Assembly (NCBI RefSeq): GCF_006715785.1
Contig: NZ_VFNX01000001.1
Location: 1,502,501 to 1,566,500, forward strand
Source: Streptomyces puniciscabiei
GTDB taxonomy: Bacteria > Actinomycetota > Actinomycetes > Streptomycetales > Streptomycetaceae
Reading direction: 5' to 3'
DNA: 64,000 nucleotides
Positions 1-12,056 of the stretch are shown here, in pieces (the stretch's first letter is position 1; every line of letters begins with the position of its first letter). The notes under the pieces were generated by a model. The model ran no database searches and was not told the origin of the DNA. It worked only from the letters and a program-made list of their open reading frames with translations. A program made the translations under genes and the position numbers.

Positions 1-1109
<1,109 letters not shown>

Positions 1110-1114
1110 GGTGG

Positions 1115-1411
1115 TCACTCCTCCCCCAGGATCTGCGGCACCTTGAAACGCTGCTGCTCCTGGGCCGGGGCGCCGGAGAGCGCCTGCTCGGGGGTGAGCG
1201 AGGGACGGACCTCGTCCGGCCGCATGACATTCGTCAGCGGGAGCGGGTGCGAGGTCGGCGGTACGTCTTGGTCGGCGACCTCGCTGACGCGGGCGACCGC
1301 GCCGATGATGTCGTCCAGCTGTCCCGCGAAGTGGTCGAGTTCTTCGGGCTTCAGCTCCAGACGCGCCAGCCGGGCGAGGTGGGCGACCTCCTCGCGCGTG
1401 ATGCCAGGCAT
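1115..1411 (-). CDS. gatC: Asp-tRNA(Asn)/Glu-tRNA(Gln) amidotransferase subunit C
   Basis: A 98-residue protein, the normal size for GatC, the small belt-like subunit that stabilises GatA-GatB. It opens with [20 protein letters not shown], typical of the family, and has the [20 protein letters not shown] stretch that runs over the GatA surface. The ATG at 1411 is preceded by AGAGGAT. It is the first gene of the gatC-gatA unit, with 5 nt before gatA. The roughly 90 bp between it and the upstream cupin gene should hold the operon promoter, though I see no clear consensus. Confidence 0.97.
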   Translation of the reverse strand: MPGITREEVAHLARLARLELKPEELDHFAGQLDDIIGAVARVSEVADQDVPPTSHPLPLTNVMRPDEVRPSLTPEQALSGAPAQEQQRFKVPQILGEE

Positions 1412-1504
1412 GCAGCGATCCTCTGGGGTGAGTGTGTGTGGTTTGGGGCCAATCCTATGGGGCGGGGCGGTGTGGCCGTGAAACGGTTTCCCCGGGACCG
1501 GCCG

Positions 1505-1999
1505 TCAGCGGTGCCGGCCGTCCCAGGTGTCGCTCTTCAGGAAGTGGTTGTCGTACAGCTCCTGGACCTCCAGGAGGCTTTCCGGGGTGACCTCGCCGAG
1601 GCGGATGCGCTGCAGGTGGCGGAAGTACGCGAAGCGCTCGACGCCCGGGGCGATGACGATCAGGATGTCGGCGGGGCTGCCGGGCGCCGCGGCGAAGGCG
1701 TGCGGCCGGTCCGGCGGCACGATGACCAGGTCGCCACGCCGTGCGGTGACCACGTCGTCGCCGGACAGCAGCTCGGCCTCGCCGTCGAGCAGGAAGAACA
1801 TCTCGGCGGATTTGTGGTGCACGTGCGGGCGGGCGCCGTCCGCGCCCTCGGCGAGGGTGACCCGGACGGTGGACAGCGCGCCCCCGCTGGCGCTGCTGTC
1901 GGCGAGCAGCTTGACCGTGACGGGCGCCTGGCCGATCACCTCCGCCTCGGCGTCACGGACCAGGACGGTCTTGTCGAACTTCGGCACGAACAGCGACAT
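1505..1999 (-). CDS. cupin domain-containing protein
   Basis: A 164-residue single-domain cupin. The first cupin motif is visible as RPHVHHKSAEMFFLLDGEAEL (metal-ligand His residues and Glu), and the second as GDLVIVPPDRPHAF around residues 95-110. This suggests a small metal-binding beta-barrel enzyme or binding protein. The substrate cannot be told from sequence. I chose the ATG at 1999 because it has an upstream GGGGGAAAGG and starts just before the conserved N-terminus. An upstream in-frame extension to 2248 is low-complexity Arg/Pro-rich sequence. The gene is monocistronic or leads into gatC, 93 bp away. Confidence 0.85.
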   Translation of the reverse strand: MSLFVPKFDKTVLVRDAEAEVIGQAPVTVKLLADSSASGGALSTVRVTLAEGADGARPHVHHKSAEMFFLLDGEAELLSGDDVVTARRGDLVIVPPDRPHAFAAAPGSPADILIVIAPGVERFAYFRHLQRIRLGEVTPESLLEVQELYDNHFLKSDTWDGRHR

Positions 2000-2263
2000 G
2001 ATGCCTTTCCCCCATGTGGATGTGGTCAGACCGCGAAGAACGGTCCGGCGCTGATCAGTACAACGATCACGGTGGCGAAGTGGATCCCGAACGCGCCGGG
2101 CTTTCGTACCGCCGTTGCACGGCACTACCAGCGTGTGCCGCACCCCTGCCTCAGCAGGCCCGGGTGCTCGCCCCGGCCGTGATCGGCTCCCCCGCGACCA
2201 GCAGCTCGCCGAAGGCCCGAGCTGGGTCGACGTGCGGCTCCGCCGCACAGGCGGGCAAGAAGG

Positions 2264-4513
2264 CTACTCGGCCGCGGGCAACGCGGCGCGCGGCCGCTGC
2301 CACCCACGGGACCCACGGGCCAGCAACCACGCCGTGGTCTCCTCCGGAGGCATCGCCGCGGCGACCAGCCACCCCTGCACGGCGTCACACCGAAGGTCCC
2401 GCAACCGCTCCCACGTCTCGTCGTCCTCCACCCCTTCGGCTACGACGAGAAGCCCCAGCGAATGCGCCAGATCCACGGTGCACCGCACGATCTCCGCATC
2501 CTCCGCATCGACCGCCAGCCGCGCCACGAAGGACCGGTCGATCTTCAGCTCGCTCACCGGCAGCCGCCGCAGGTGCACCAGCGACGAGTACCCGGTGCCG
2601 AAGTCGTCCAGGGACATCTTCACGCCGTGCCCGGTCAGCCCCGCGAGGGTGTCCGCGGCCCGCTGCGGGTCCTCCAGCAGCACATGCTCGGTGATCTCCA
2701 GCTGCAGGGCCCCCGGGGGAACCCCGTGCCGGGCCAGCCGTGCGGCGACCGACCCCGCGAAGCCGGGCGTGTGCACGTCGCGCGGGGAGACGTTGACGGC
2801 GACCGGGACCCGCAGGCCCTGCGCGCGCCACTTCGCGACCTGCCCGAGCGCGGTCTCCAGGACGTACTCCGTCAGATGGGGCATCAGCCCCGAGGACTCG
2901 GCGATCGCTATGAACTCGTCCGGCGGAACCTTCCCCCGCTCGGGATGCACCCAGCGCACCAGCGCCTCCAGGCCGGCGACCTGGCCGTCGAAGCGGACCT
3001 TGGGCTGGTAGTGCAGCTGCACCTCGTGCGCGTCCAGCGCCCGGCGCAGATCGCCGAGGAGACCGAGCCGGTCAGGGGTGTTGGAGTCCCGCTTGGACTC
3101 GTACACCTCCACGCCCGTACGGTCCCTCTTCGCCTGGTACATCGCCACGTCCGCGCGCCGCAGCAGCCCTTCGGCGTCCAGGGCGTGGTCGGGGAAGACG
3201 GCCACACCGGCGCTGGCCTCCAGGACGAGGGTGAGCCCGTCGAGGTCCAGCGGGGAGCTGAGCGCGGCGACGAGGCCGCGGGCGACGCGGGTGGCCGAGG
3301 TCGTGGAGTCGGCGACGGGCAGTAACACGGCGAACTCGTCGCCGCCGAGCCGCGCGGCCTCCGCTCCGCGCGGCAGGGCGAGCCGCAGCCGGTCGGCTAT
3401 CTGCAGCAGCAGCCGGTCACCGGCGAGATGACCGAGCGTGTCGTTCACCGACCGGAAACGGTCGAGGTCGATCAGCATCAGGGCGGAACGGGCGCCGATG
3501 CGTTCGGCGTCGTCGAGGGCCGTCCAGATCCGCTCCAGCAGCCACTGCCGGTTGGGCAGCCCGGTCAGCGGGTCGCGCAGTTGCTCCTCGGCACGCGCGC
3601 GTGCCATCCACAGGGTGGAGTCCAGGGCGATGAGCGGGATGGCGAACAGCGGGAGCAGGATCGGCTGGGCGTCGGCGACGACGCACAGCAGCGGTGCGAT
3701 GCCGAGCAGTGCGACGGCGACCAGGCCCTGTCTGACCAGGGCGGTACGGGCCACGGTGGGCACTTTGCCGCCGCGCGGGGCGTACAGGTACCACTGCAGG
3801 CCGCGGCTGACCGCGAGGTAGGCGACGGCGGCGAGGACCACCTCGGGCGCGGCGGCGAAGCTCCAGCTGTCGGGCCGCCAGGGCGACTCGACGCTCGGGA
3901 CCCGGCCGAAGGCGCCGAGCAGCAGCGCGCCCGTGCAGATGCCGAGGAGGTCCACCGCGCCGTGCAGCACGCCCTGCCGCCAGTCGTGGCGCCGGGCGAT
4001 GCCGACCAGGACGACGACGGTGAGGCTGACCATGCCGGCCGGCACCCAGCCGTAGAGCAGCAGGACGGCGAGGGTGAGCGCGGCGCCGGAACCGGTTCCG
4101 CGCCACCAGCGGGCGCGGCCCAGCATCACGAGGTGGCCGACGATGACGCCGGTGAGCAGGGCCAGCGACCAGCCGACGGTGCCGCTCGGGAAGAGGGCGT
4201 GGTGGCCGGTGAAGGCGCGGTAGAAACCTGCGCCGAGGACGAACGCGGCGGCGGCCACGACGGCCGTGGGCAGGGTGGGCCAGGTGAGGCGCCGTTCGGG
4301 TTCGGCGCCGGTCAGGCCAGGGGCGGGCTCGATGGCCACGGGTATGGGCGGGGGGGAGTCGGTGGCGGTGCCGGGTCCGGCCGCGCGGGCGTGACCGGAC
4401 CTGCGCTCCGTACGCCCGTGGGCGCGGCCCGTCCACCGGGTCGCGCACCAGGTGCCCGCGCGCCGGCGCAGGCGCAGCCGTGAGTCCGGGGCGACGCTCT
4501 CGGTCGGTTCCAT
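2264..4513 (-). CDS. rmdB: membrane GGDEF-EAL protein, RmdB-like c-di-GMP turnover enzyme
   Basis: A 749-residue protein with a basic N-terminus, then about eight hydrophobic segments (residues about 80-320), a GGDEF domain and an EAL domain. The GGDEF motif is intact (RLGGDEFAVLL, about residue 389) and so is EAL (LEALVRW, about 515, with DDFGTGYSSL), so both synthesis and hydrolysis of cyclic di-GMP are chemically possible. As I recall, the protein next to ligA in Streptomyces is RmdB, a c-di-GMP phosphodiesterase affecting development. The symbol rests on that architecture and neighbourhood, not a search. The ATG at 4513 has an AGAGGGA ribosome site. A 48-residue upstream extension is low complexity. 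Confidence 0.85.
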   Translation of the reverse strand: MEPTESVAPDSRLRLRRRAGTWCATRWTGRAHGRTERRSGHARAAGPGTATDSPPPIPVAIEPAPGLTGAEPERRLTWPTLPTAVVAAAAFVLGAGFYRAFTGHHALFPSGTVGWSLALLTGVIVGHLVMLGRARWWRGTGSGAALTLAVLLLYGWVPAGMVSLTVVVLVGIARRHDWRQGVLHGAVDLLGICTGALLLGAFGRVPSVESPWRPDSWSFAAAPEVVLAAVAYLAVSRGLQWYLYAPRGGKVPTVARTALVRQGLVAVALLGIAPLLCVVADAQPILLPLFAIPLIALDSTLWMARARAEEQLRDPLTGLPNRQWLLERIWTALDDAERIGARSALMLIDLDRFRSVNDTLGHLAGDRLLLQIADRLRLALPRGAEAARLGGDEFAVLLPVADSTTSATRVARGLVAALSSPLDLDGLTLVLEASAGVAVFPDHALDAEGLLRRADVAMYQAKRDRTGVEVYESKRDSNTPDRLGLLGDLRRALDAHEVQLHYQPKVRFDGQVAGLEALVRWVHPERGKVPPDEFIAIAESSGLMPHLTEYVLETALGQVAKWRAQGLRVPVAVNVSPRDVHTPGFAGSVAARLARHGVPPGALQLEITEHVLLEDPQRAADTLAGLTGHGVKMSLDDFGTGYSSLVHLRRLPVSELKIDRSFVARLAVDAEDAEIVRCTVDLAHSLGLLVVAEGVEDDETWERLRDLRCDAVQGWLVAAAMPPEETTAWLLARGSRGWQRPRAALPAAE

Positions 4514-4775
4514 TCCCGTCCCTCTCACAGCCGGCGGTGCCCACGCCACGCGGCCCGATGTCCGACAGCCATCAGCAGCTCCGCGTTGAAGAAACCTTCC
4601 CCGCACGCCGGAAGCGCACGGGGTTGCCCCAACCGCAGCCGGGCACGGCAGGTGCACATCTCAACAGTAGGCCGCGGAAGGCTTCCACGGGCATCGGTCG
4701 TCGACGGTTGCCCGAAAGCGCCCGGGCCACCCGTATGCAACTGATATGCGCCGAACGGGTGGCCTTCAACCGCTC

Positions 4776-6983
<2,208 letters not shown>

Positions 6984-7991
6984 TTACTCTGGGTTGTCCG
7001 CGAGGGATCTCGCAGCCCGGACGCAGTGGGCGAGCGCCTGCCGTGCGTAGGCGGGGGAAGCGCCCGCCAGACCGCACGCCGGGGTGACCGTGACGGCCTC
7101 CGCGAGCAGCCCCGGATGCAGGCCCAGCCTGCGCCACAGCGTCCTGACACCCATGACGCTACCGGCAGGGTCTGACAATGGGCCGTCCGTGCCCGGGACG
7201 ACACCGGCGAACAGCCGCGTGCCGCCCTCGACGGCCTCGCCGATCGCGTCGTCATCACGTTCGGTGAGTAGCGAGAAGTCGAAGGAGACGCCGGCCGCGC
7301 CGGCCCGCCGCAGCAGGGCGAAGGGCACGTCGGGGGCGCAGGAGTGCACGATCACCGGCCCGCCGCCGTGCGCCCCGATGACGTCCCGCAGGGTGGCTTC
7401 CACGATCTGCCGGTCCACGGCGCGGTGGGTGCGGTAACCGCTGGCGGTGCGCACCTGTCCGCGCAGGACGGCGGTGAGGGAGGGCTCGTCGAGCTGGAGC
7501 ACGAGCCGCGCGCCGGGGACGCGGCGGCGGACCTCGGCCAGGTGCAGCCGCAGCCCCTCGGTGAGGGAGGCCGCGAGATCACGGCAGGCGCCGGGGTCGG
7601 AGAGGGCGGCCTCGCCGTTCTTCAGCTCCAGCGCGGCGGCCAGCGTCCACGGCCCGACCGCTTGTACCTTCAGGTCACCCTCGTAGCCCTGGGTGAACTC
7701 CTCCAGGGCGTCCAGGTCCTCCCCCAGCCAGGACCGCGCCCGCTTGGTGTCCAGGCCCGGCCGGTCCCCGACGCGCCAGCCGCTGGGCTCCACGCGCGCG
7801 TACAGCTCGACGAGCATCCCCGCGCTGCGGCCGATCATGTCGGCGCCGGGCCCGCGCGCGGGCAGCTCGGGCAGAAACGGGAAGTCCTCGAAACTGCCGG
7901 TCACTGTCTTGGCGGCCTCCCTGGCGTCGCCGCCGGGCATGGACCCCACGCCGGTGGCCGGGGGAAACCTCAACTGGGTGCTCTCACTCAC
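6984..7991 (-). CDS. MetE C-terminal-like (cobalamin-independent methionine synthase family) protein
   Basis: A 335-residue TIM-barrel protein related to the C-terminal catalytic half of MetE. It has the N-terminal ATGVGSMPGGDAREA, the QLDEPSL strand, HSCAPDVPFALL and the late VTPACGLAGASPAYARQAL, which supplies the zinc-binding Cys. It is far shorter than MetE (about 770 residues) and lacks the folate-binding half, so its methyl donor is unknown. The start is GTG at 7991. That start lies inside the end of the small upstream ORF (8-nt overlap), indicating translational coupling. ligA follows 15 nt downstream. Confidence 0.85.
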   Translation of the reverse strand: MSESTQLRFPPATGVGSMPGGDAREAAKTVTGSFEDFPFLPELPARGPGADMIGRSAGMLVELYARVEPSGWRVGDRPGLDTKRARSWLGEDLDALEEFTQGYEGDLKVQAVGPWTLAAALELKNGEAALSDPGACRDLAASLTEGLRLHLAEVRRRVPGARLVLQLDEPSLTAVLRGQVRTASGYRTHRAVDRQIVEATLRDVIGAHGGGPVIVHSCAPDVPFALLRRAGAAGVSFDFSLLTERDDDAIGEAVEGGTRLFAGVVPGTDGPLSDPAGSVMGVRTLWRRLGLHPGLLAEAVTVTPACGLAGASPAYARQALAHCVRAARSLADNPE

Positions 7992-8226
7992 TCCGGCAGG
8001 GTATGCCGTGGCCGTACCGGGGGGCTCCGCCCCCTGGCCGCCCGCCGTCGGCTTCCCCGGTCACACGCGGTTCCGCCAGGTCCGACGGGTCGAGGATCTC
8101 GCCCTCGACCCGCCGCTCGGCAGGCGGAGTGCCAAGGTCCGGGCCGCCCAGGACCAACGAGCCCCCGGTCCTCGACCACACCTGCGCCGGCCGGTCGCGG
8201 ATCTCGGCACCGCTTGCCTCGTTCAC
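7984..8226 (-). CDS. small coupled hypothetical protein
   Basis: An 80-residue ORF of unknown function filling the gap between the SDR gene and the MetE-like gene. Its GTG start overlaps the SDR stop codon as GTGA (8223-8226). Its TGA overlaps the GTG start of the MetE-like gene by 8 nt. This two-sided coupling is the main evidence that it is translated. The predicted product starts VNEASGAEIRDRP and contains GGSLVLGGPDLGTPPAERR, with no membrane segment and no domain I recognise. The C-terminal third is Gly/Pro/Arg-rich and less gene-like. Confidence 0.55.
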   Translation of the reverse strand: MNEASGAEIRDRPAQVWSRTGGSLVLGGPDLGTPPAERRVEGEILDPSDLAEPRVTGEADGGRPGGGAPRYGHGIPCRSE

Positions 8227-8912
8227 CGTCCCGGCCGCACCGTCAGGTCGTTGACCTCCGCGTCCCCGGGCAGGTCGAGGGACATGAGGATCGTCGTGGC
8301 GACCGACTCGGGGTCGATCCACTGCGAGGCGTCGTACTCCTTGCCCTCCTGCTGGTGGACCTTGGCCTGCATGGGGCTGGCCGTGCGGCCGGGGTAGACC
8401 GAGGTGACCCGGACGCCGTTCGCGTGCTCCTCGTGGCGCAGGGAGTCGGCGAGGGCCTTCAGGCCGTGCTTGGAGGCGGCGTACGCGGACCAGCCGGCGT
8501 GGGCGCTGAGGCCGGCGCCGGAGTTGACGAAGATCACGTGGCCGCGGGCGGCACGCAGCTGGGGCAGGAAGTGCCGGGTCAGCTCGGCGGGGGCGATCAG
8601 GTTGACGTTGAGCTGGTGGTGCCAGGACTTGGGGGTCAGCTCGCCGACCTCGCCCAGGTCGACGACTCCGGCGATGTGCAGCAGACAGTCCACGCGGTCC
8701 GGGAGGGTCTGGTGGGAGAACGCCCAGGACAGCCGGTCCGGGTCGGCCAGGTCGCCGACCAGGGTGCGGGCGCCGGGGAACTGGGCCGCCAGCTCCTTCG
8801 CGCGGCCCGCGTCGCGCGCGTGCAGCACGAGTTCGTCCCCGCGCGCGTGCAGACGGCGGGCGACGGCCGCGCCGATGCCGGAACCGGCCCCGGTGATCAC
8901 ATGAGTAGCCAT
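8223..8912 (-). CDS. SDR family oxidoreductase
   Basis: A 229-residue classical short-chain dehydrogenase. It shows the cofactor glycine motif TGAGSGIG at residues 6-13, DLADPD after strand 4, the NSG Ser position and the catalytic YAASK. The substrate is unknown. I use the ATG at 8912 (MATHVITGAG). An in-frame ATG at 8921 is also possible and would leave 7 nt to the upstream gene's stop at 8929. Neither has a strong Shine-Dalgarno, so coupling to the LOG gene is likely. The stop overlaps the start of the next small ORF. Confidence 0.9.
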   Translation of the reverse strand: MATHVITGAGSGIGAAVARRLHARGDELVLHARDAGRAKELAAQFPGARTLVGDLADPDRLSWAFSHQTLPDRVDCLLHIAGVVDLGEVGELTPKSWHHQLNVNLIAPAELTRHFLPQLRAARGHVIFVNSGAGLSAHAGWSAYAASKHGLKALADSLRHEEHANGVRVTSVYPGRTASPMQAKVHQQEGKEYDASQWIDPESVATTILMSLDLPGDAEVNDLTVRPGR

Positions 8913-8928
8913 GCCCGACATGCTCGCA

Positions 8929-9468
8929 TCAGTGGACGCCGAGCTGCTCCTCCAGGTAGGCCAGCGCCCCCACCGGCTCCTCCGCGAAGAACACCAGCTC
9001 GGACAGCGGACGGGGCAGGAAACCCTCGTCCTCCATGCGGCGGAACTGCTGCTTGAGGCCGTCGTAGAAGCCCGCGGTGTTCAGCAGCACGACCGGCTTC
9101 TCGGTGCGGCCGTGCTTCTTCAGCTCCAGGATCTCGGTGGCCTCGTCCAGCGTGCCGGTGCCGCCCACCATGATCACCACGGCGTCGGCGTTCTCCAGCA
9201 GCAGCTTCTTGCGCTCGGCGAGGTCGGCGGCGACGACCATCTGGTCGGCGCCGGGCCGGGCCTTGTTCGCGAGGAACTCCACGGACACGCCCAGCAGCCT
9301 GCCGCCCGCCTCCTGCACCCCGTCCGCGACGACCTTCATCAGACCGACGTCGGAGCCGCCCCAGACGAGCGTGTGCCCGCCCTTGCCCAGCAGTTCCGCG
9401 AACTCGCGGGCGGGGCGCGTGTAACGCTCGTGGAGGTCGGCGGCGGACAGGAAGACGCAGATGTTCAT
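8929..9468 (-). CDS. LOG-family (TIGR00730) nucleoside-5'-monophosphate phosphoribohydrolase
   Basis: A 179-residue member of the 'Lonely guy' family, which releases bases such as cytokinins from nucleoside monophosphates. It was formerly labelled lysine decarboxylase. The N-terminal MNICVFLSAAD strand and GGSDVGLMKVVADG nucleotide loop are clear. The family signature PGGxGTxxE appears as VGGTGTLDE, with Val in place of the first Pro. I chose the ATG at 9468 because it starts exactly at the conserved strand; upstream sequence is Arg/Pro-rich. It diverges from the DUF427 gene (76-bp gap) and leads the minus-strand SDR operon. Confidence 0.88.
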   Translation of the reverse strand: MNICVFLSAADLHERYTRPAREFAELLGKGGHTLVWGGSDVGLMKVVADGVQEAGGRLLGVSVEFLANKARPGADQMVVAADLAERKKLLLENADAVVIMVGGTGTLDEATEILELKKHGRTEKPVVLLNTAGFYDGLKQQFRRMEDEGFLPRPLSELVFFAEEPVGALAYLEEQLGVH

Positions 9469-9544
9469 GGCCCCCACCGTACGGCCTTGCCGCGCGGGCC
9501 GTGCCGGGCGGGAAGAAGCGCGGGGCCGCCGGTGCTGTCCCTGT

Positions 9545-9868
9545 ATGGCCGAAGGACACACGATCACCATCGAGAAGAGCGAGCGGCACGTGCGCGTGGT
9601 GCACGGCGACCAGGTGCTCGCGGAGACCGACCGAGGGCTGGTGCTGCGGGAGACGGGCTGTCCGGAGCGGTACTACATCCCCGCCGAGGACGTACGCCTC
9701 GATCTGCTGACCCCCTCCGAGACGCACACCGTGTGCCCCTTCAAGGGCACGGCGTCCTACTGGTCGCTGCCGGACGCGCCGGACCTGGTGTGGGCGTACC
9801 CGGATCCCAAGCCGGGGGTGGCGGAGATCAAGGATCACTTCTGCTTCTACGACGTCGACGTGTCGTGA
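9545..9868 (+). CDS. DUF427 domain-containing protein
   Basis: A 107-residue single-domain DUF427 protein with the characteristic core SERHVRVVHGDQVLAET, PERYYIPAEDV and CPFKGTASYW, ending DHFCFYDVDV. The biochemical role of the family is not settled. The ATG at 9545 lacks an obvious Shine-Dalgarno, so a short or absent leader is possible. The gene is divergent from the LOG-family gene and followed 37 bp later by an alpha/beta hydrolase on the same strand. Confidence 0.85.
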   Translation: MAEGHTITIEKSERHVRVVHGDQVLAETDRGLVLRETGCPERYYIPAEDVRLDLLTPSETHTVCPFKGTASYWSLPDAPDLVWAYPDPKPGVAEIKDHFCFYDVDVS

Positions 9869-9905
9869 GCGATGAGTCCGTGCCGGTACGGCAGTCTGCA
9901 CCGAC

Positions 9906-10688
9906 ATGGACAAGAAGACGACTTCGCGGGACGGCACCGTCCTCGCGTACCAAGTGACCGGTCAGGGGCCGACGGTGATCCTGGTGAGCGGAGCGATGTC
10001 CACCGGTGGCACCGTGGCGCCCCTGGCCCAGCGGCTCGCGGACCGCTGCACGGCCGTCGTCTACGACCGCCGGGGCCGCGGCGAGAGCGGTGACACGAAG
10101 CCGTACGCGGTCGAGCGCGAGGTCGAGGACCTGGCCGCGCTGATCGACGCCGTGGGGGGCGAGGCGGCGCTGTTCGGGGTCTCCTCGGGCGGCGCGCTGG
10201 TGCTCCAGGCGGTGGCGAGCGGGCTGCCGGCCGCCCGGGCCGCCGTGTACGAGGTGCCGTACGCGGACCACCTGCCGGGCGGCGCCGAGCGGGAGGCCGT
10301 GTACAAGGAGCAGCTGAACAAGGCGCTCTCGGAGGGCCGGCGCGGGGACGCGGTGGAGCTGTTCCTGCGGCTGACGGGCCTGGCCGAGGAGATGATCCGG
10401 GGCGCCCGCCAGTCGCCGATGTGGGCCGGCATGGAGGCCCTCGCGCCGAGTCTCGCCTACGACGACACGGTCATGGGCGACGGCCTGCTCCCCCGGGACC
10501 GGCTCGCGGAGATCTCCGTGCCGGTGCTGGTGGTCGCGGGCGGTGCGAGCCCGGAGTGGATGCACAGGGCGAACCAGGCCGTCGTGGAAGCGGTGCCCCA
10601 GGGCACCTACCGGGTGCTTCCCGGGCAGACCCACATGGTGGAGCCGGAGGTGCTGGGGCCGGTGCTCGCGGAGTTCGTGACCGGTTAG
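9906..10688 (+). CDS. alpha/beta hydrolase
   Basis: A 260-residue cytoplasmic alpha/beta-hydrolase fold protein. The nucleophile elbow is FGVSSGG (GxSxG, Ser about residue 97). The oxyanion region follows ILVSGAMSTGG, VLVVAGGASPEW carries the acid-side strand, and the catalytic His is in LPGQTHMVEPEVL. The reaction is not predictable. It starts with ATG at 9906, 37 bp after the DUF427 gene, and ends in a perfect 8-bp hairpin that separates it from convergent mnmA. Confidence 0.88.
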   Translation: MDKKTTSRDGTVLAYQVTGQGPTVILVSGAMSTGGTVAPLAQRLADRCTAVVYDRRGRGESGDTKPYAVEREVEDLAALIDAVGGEAALFGVSSGGALVLQAVASGLPAARAAVYEVPYADHLPGGAEREAVYKEQLNKALSEGRRGDAVELFLRLTGLAEEMIRGARQSPMWAGMEALAPSLAYDDTVMGDGLLPRDRLAEISVPVLVVAGGASPEWMHRANQAVVEAVPQGTYRVLPGQTHMVEPEVLGPVLAEFVTG

Positions 10689-10690
10689 GG

Positions 10691-10711
10691 CCCCGGCCGC
10701 GAAGGCCGGGG
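10691..10711. terminator. hairpin terminator between hydrolase and mnmA
   Basis: CCCCGGCC (10691-10698), loop GCGAA, GGCCGGGG (10704-10711): a perfect 8-bp GC stem starting 2 nt after the hydrolase stop. There is no U-tract, as is usual for Streptomyces. It lies between convergent genes and may serve both. Confidence 0.6.
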
Positions 10712-10753
10712 GGAGGTGACGACAGGCCCCGGGCGCGCCTGCCCTGGGCGCGC

Positions 10754-11878
10754 CTACACCGCTGCGGTCGTCGCGCGCGTGGTCGACGCGATCGTCGCCG
10801 AGCCCACCACGCGCGTGCCGTCGTACAGGACGATCGCCTGGCCGGGGGCGACGCCGCGGACCGGTTCGGTGAAGCGCACGCGCAGCTCGCCGTCGACCGG
10901 TTCCGCGGTGACCTCGGTCTCGCCGCCGTGGGCACGCAGCTGGGCGGTGTAGGTGCCGGGGCCGGTGGGGGCGGTGCCGCACCAGCGGGGCTTGATCGCC
11001 GTCAGGCCGATCACGTCCAGGGCGGCGGCCGGGCCGACCGTCACCGTGTTCGTCACCGGGGAGATGTCGAGGACGTAGCGGGGCTTGCCGTCGGGGGCCG
11101 GGGTGCCGATCCTGAGGCCCTTGCGCTGGCCGATGGTGAAGCCGTACGCACCCTCGTGCGTGCCCAGCCTGGCGCCGGACTCGTCGACGATGTCGCCCTC
11201 GGCCTTGCCGAGCCGCTTCGCCAGGAAGCCCTGGGTGTCGCCGTCGGCGATGAAGCAGATGTCGTGCGAGTCGGGCTTCTTGGCGACGGCGAGCCCGCGG
11301 CGCTCGGCCTCGGCGCGGATCTCCTCCTTGGTGGTGACCGTGTCGCCGAGCGGGAACATCGCGTGGGCGAGCTGCCTCTCGTCCAGCACACCGAGGACGT
11401 ACGACTGGTCCTTGGCCATGTCGGAGGCGCGGTGCAGTTCCCGGGAGCCGTCCTCGCGCAGCACGACCTTCGCGTAGTGCCCTGTGCACACCGCGTCGAA
11501 GCCCAGCGCGAGCGCCTTGTCGAGCAGCGCGGCGAACTTGATCTTCTCGTTGCAGCGCAGGCACGGGTTGGGGGTGCGGCCGGCCTCGTACTCGGCGACG
11601 AAGTCCTCTACCACGTCCTCGCGGAAGCGGTCGGCGAGGTCCCAGACGTAGAAGGGGATGCCGATGACGTCGGCCGCGCGGCGGGCGTCACGGGAGTCCT
11701 CGATGGTGCAACAGCCCCGCGCGCCGGTCCGGAAGGACTGCGGGTTCGCGGAGAGCGCGAGATGGACGCCGGTGACGTCATGGCCGGCTTCCGCGGCACG
11801 CGCGGCGGCTACGGCGGAGTCGACTCCACCGGACATGGCGGCGAGGACGCGGAGAGGGCGCTGCGGGGTCTCAGTCAT
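10754..11878 (-). CDS. mnmA: tRNA 2-thiouridine(34) synthase MnmA
   Basis: A 374-residue tRNA-specific 2-thiouridylase (MnmA/TrmU), which thiolates U34 of Lys, Glu and Gln tRNAs using sulfur from a cysteine desulfurase. The PP-loop is [10 protein letters not shown] at residues about 14-23. One active-site Cys lies in [12 protein letters not shown] and the second in [11 protein letters not shown]. The ATG at 11878 begins the conserved N-terminus ([18 protein letters not shown]); longer in-frame extensions upstream are Arg/Ala/Pro-rich. A desulfurase that could feed it is encoded 1.1 kb away at 12970-14139. Confidence 0.96.
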   Translation of the reverse strand: MTETPQRPLRVLAAMSGGVDSAVAAARAAEAGHDVTGVHLALSANPQSFRTGARGCCTIEDSRDARRAADVIGIPFYVWDLADRFREDVVEDFVAEYEAGRTPNPCLRCNEKIKFAALLDKALALGFDAVCTGHYAKVVLREDGSRELHRASDMAKDQSYVLGVLDERQLAHAMFPLGDTVTTKEEIRAEAERRGLAVAKKPDSHDICFIADGDTQGFLAKRLGKAEGDIVDESGARLGTHEGAYGFTIGQRKGLRIGTPAPDGKPRYVLDISPVTNTVTVGPAAALDVIGLTAIKPRWCGTAPTGPGTYTAQLRAHGGETEVTAEPVDGELRVRFTEPVRGVAPGQAIVLYDGTRVVGSATIASTTRATTAAV

Positions 11879-11929
11879 AGCCCCTCCAGGGTACGGGCCC
11901 GTGGGAACCGGGGCGGCCGGATATCCGTT

Positions 11930-12056
11930 GACGATCACAAGGGCGGAACACGAGGGACAGGGCGAGCAGGGCGGACAGGGCGCGGACGGGGCGAACACGG
12001 CGCGAACGGCCGGAGAAGGCGCGGACAGGGCGGGCACGGCGCGGACGGGGGCGGGC
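11930..12056. repeat. degenerate short GC-rich repeats upstream of the amidase
   Basis: The spacer between the divergent mnmA and amidase genes is built largely of imperfect copies of a 9-13 bp motif related to GGCGCGGACAGGG, ending immediately at the amidase ATG. It leaves little room for conventional promoters on that side. Its role, if any, is unknown. Confidence 0.5.

Noticed and set aside
2026..2106. Minus-strand hydrophobic peptide (KPGAFGIHFATVIVV...) in the gap before the cupin gene
   Set aside because: No usable start codon before the in-frame TAG; the only in-frame GTG would give 15 residues. It may be a relic of a small membrane protein but cannot be supported.
4525..4740. 71-codon minus-strand frame between ligA and the RmdB-like gene
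   Set aside because: Low-complexity translation, no ribosome site, overlaps the probable promoter region of the RmdB-like gene.
11658..12056. Upstream extension of the amidase frame
   Set aside because: It reads through the antisense of mnmA and short repeats; the ATG at 12057 gives a complete Tat signal.
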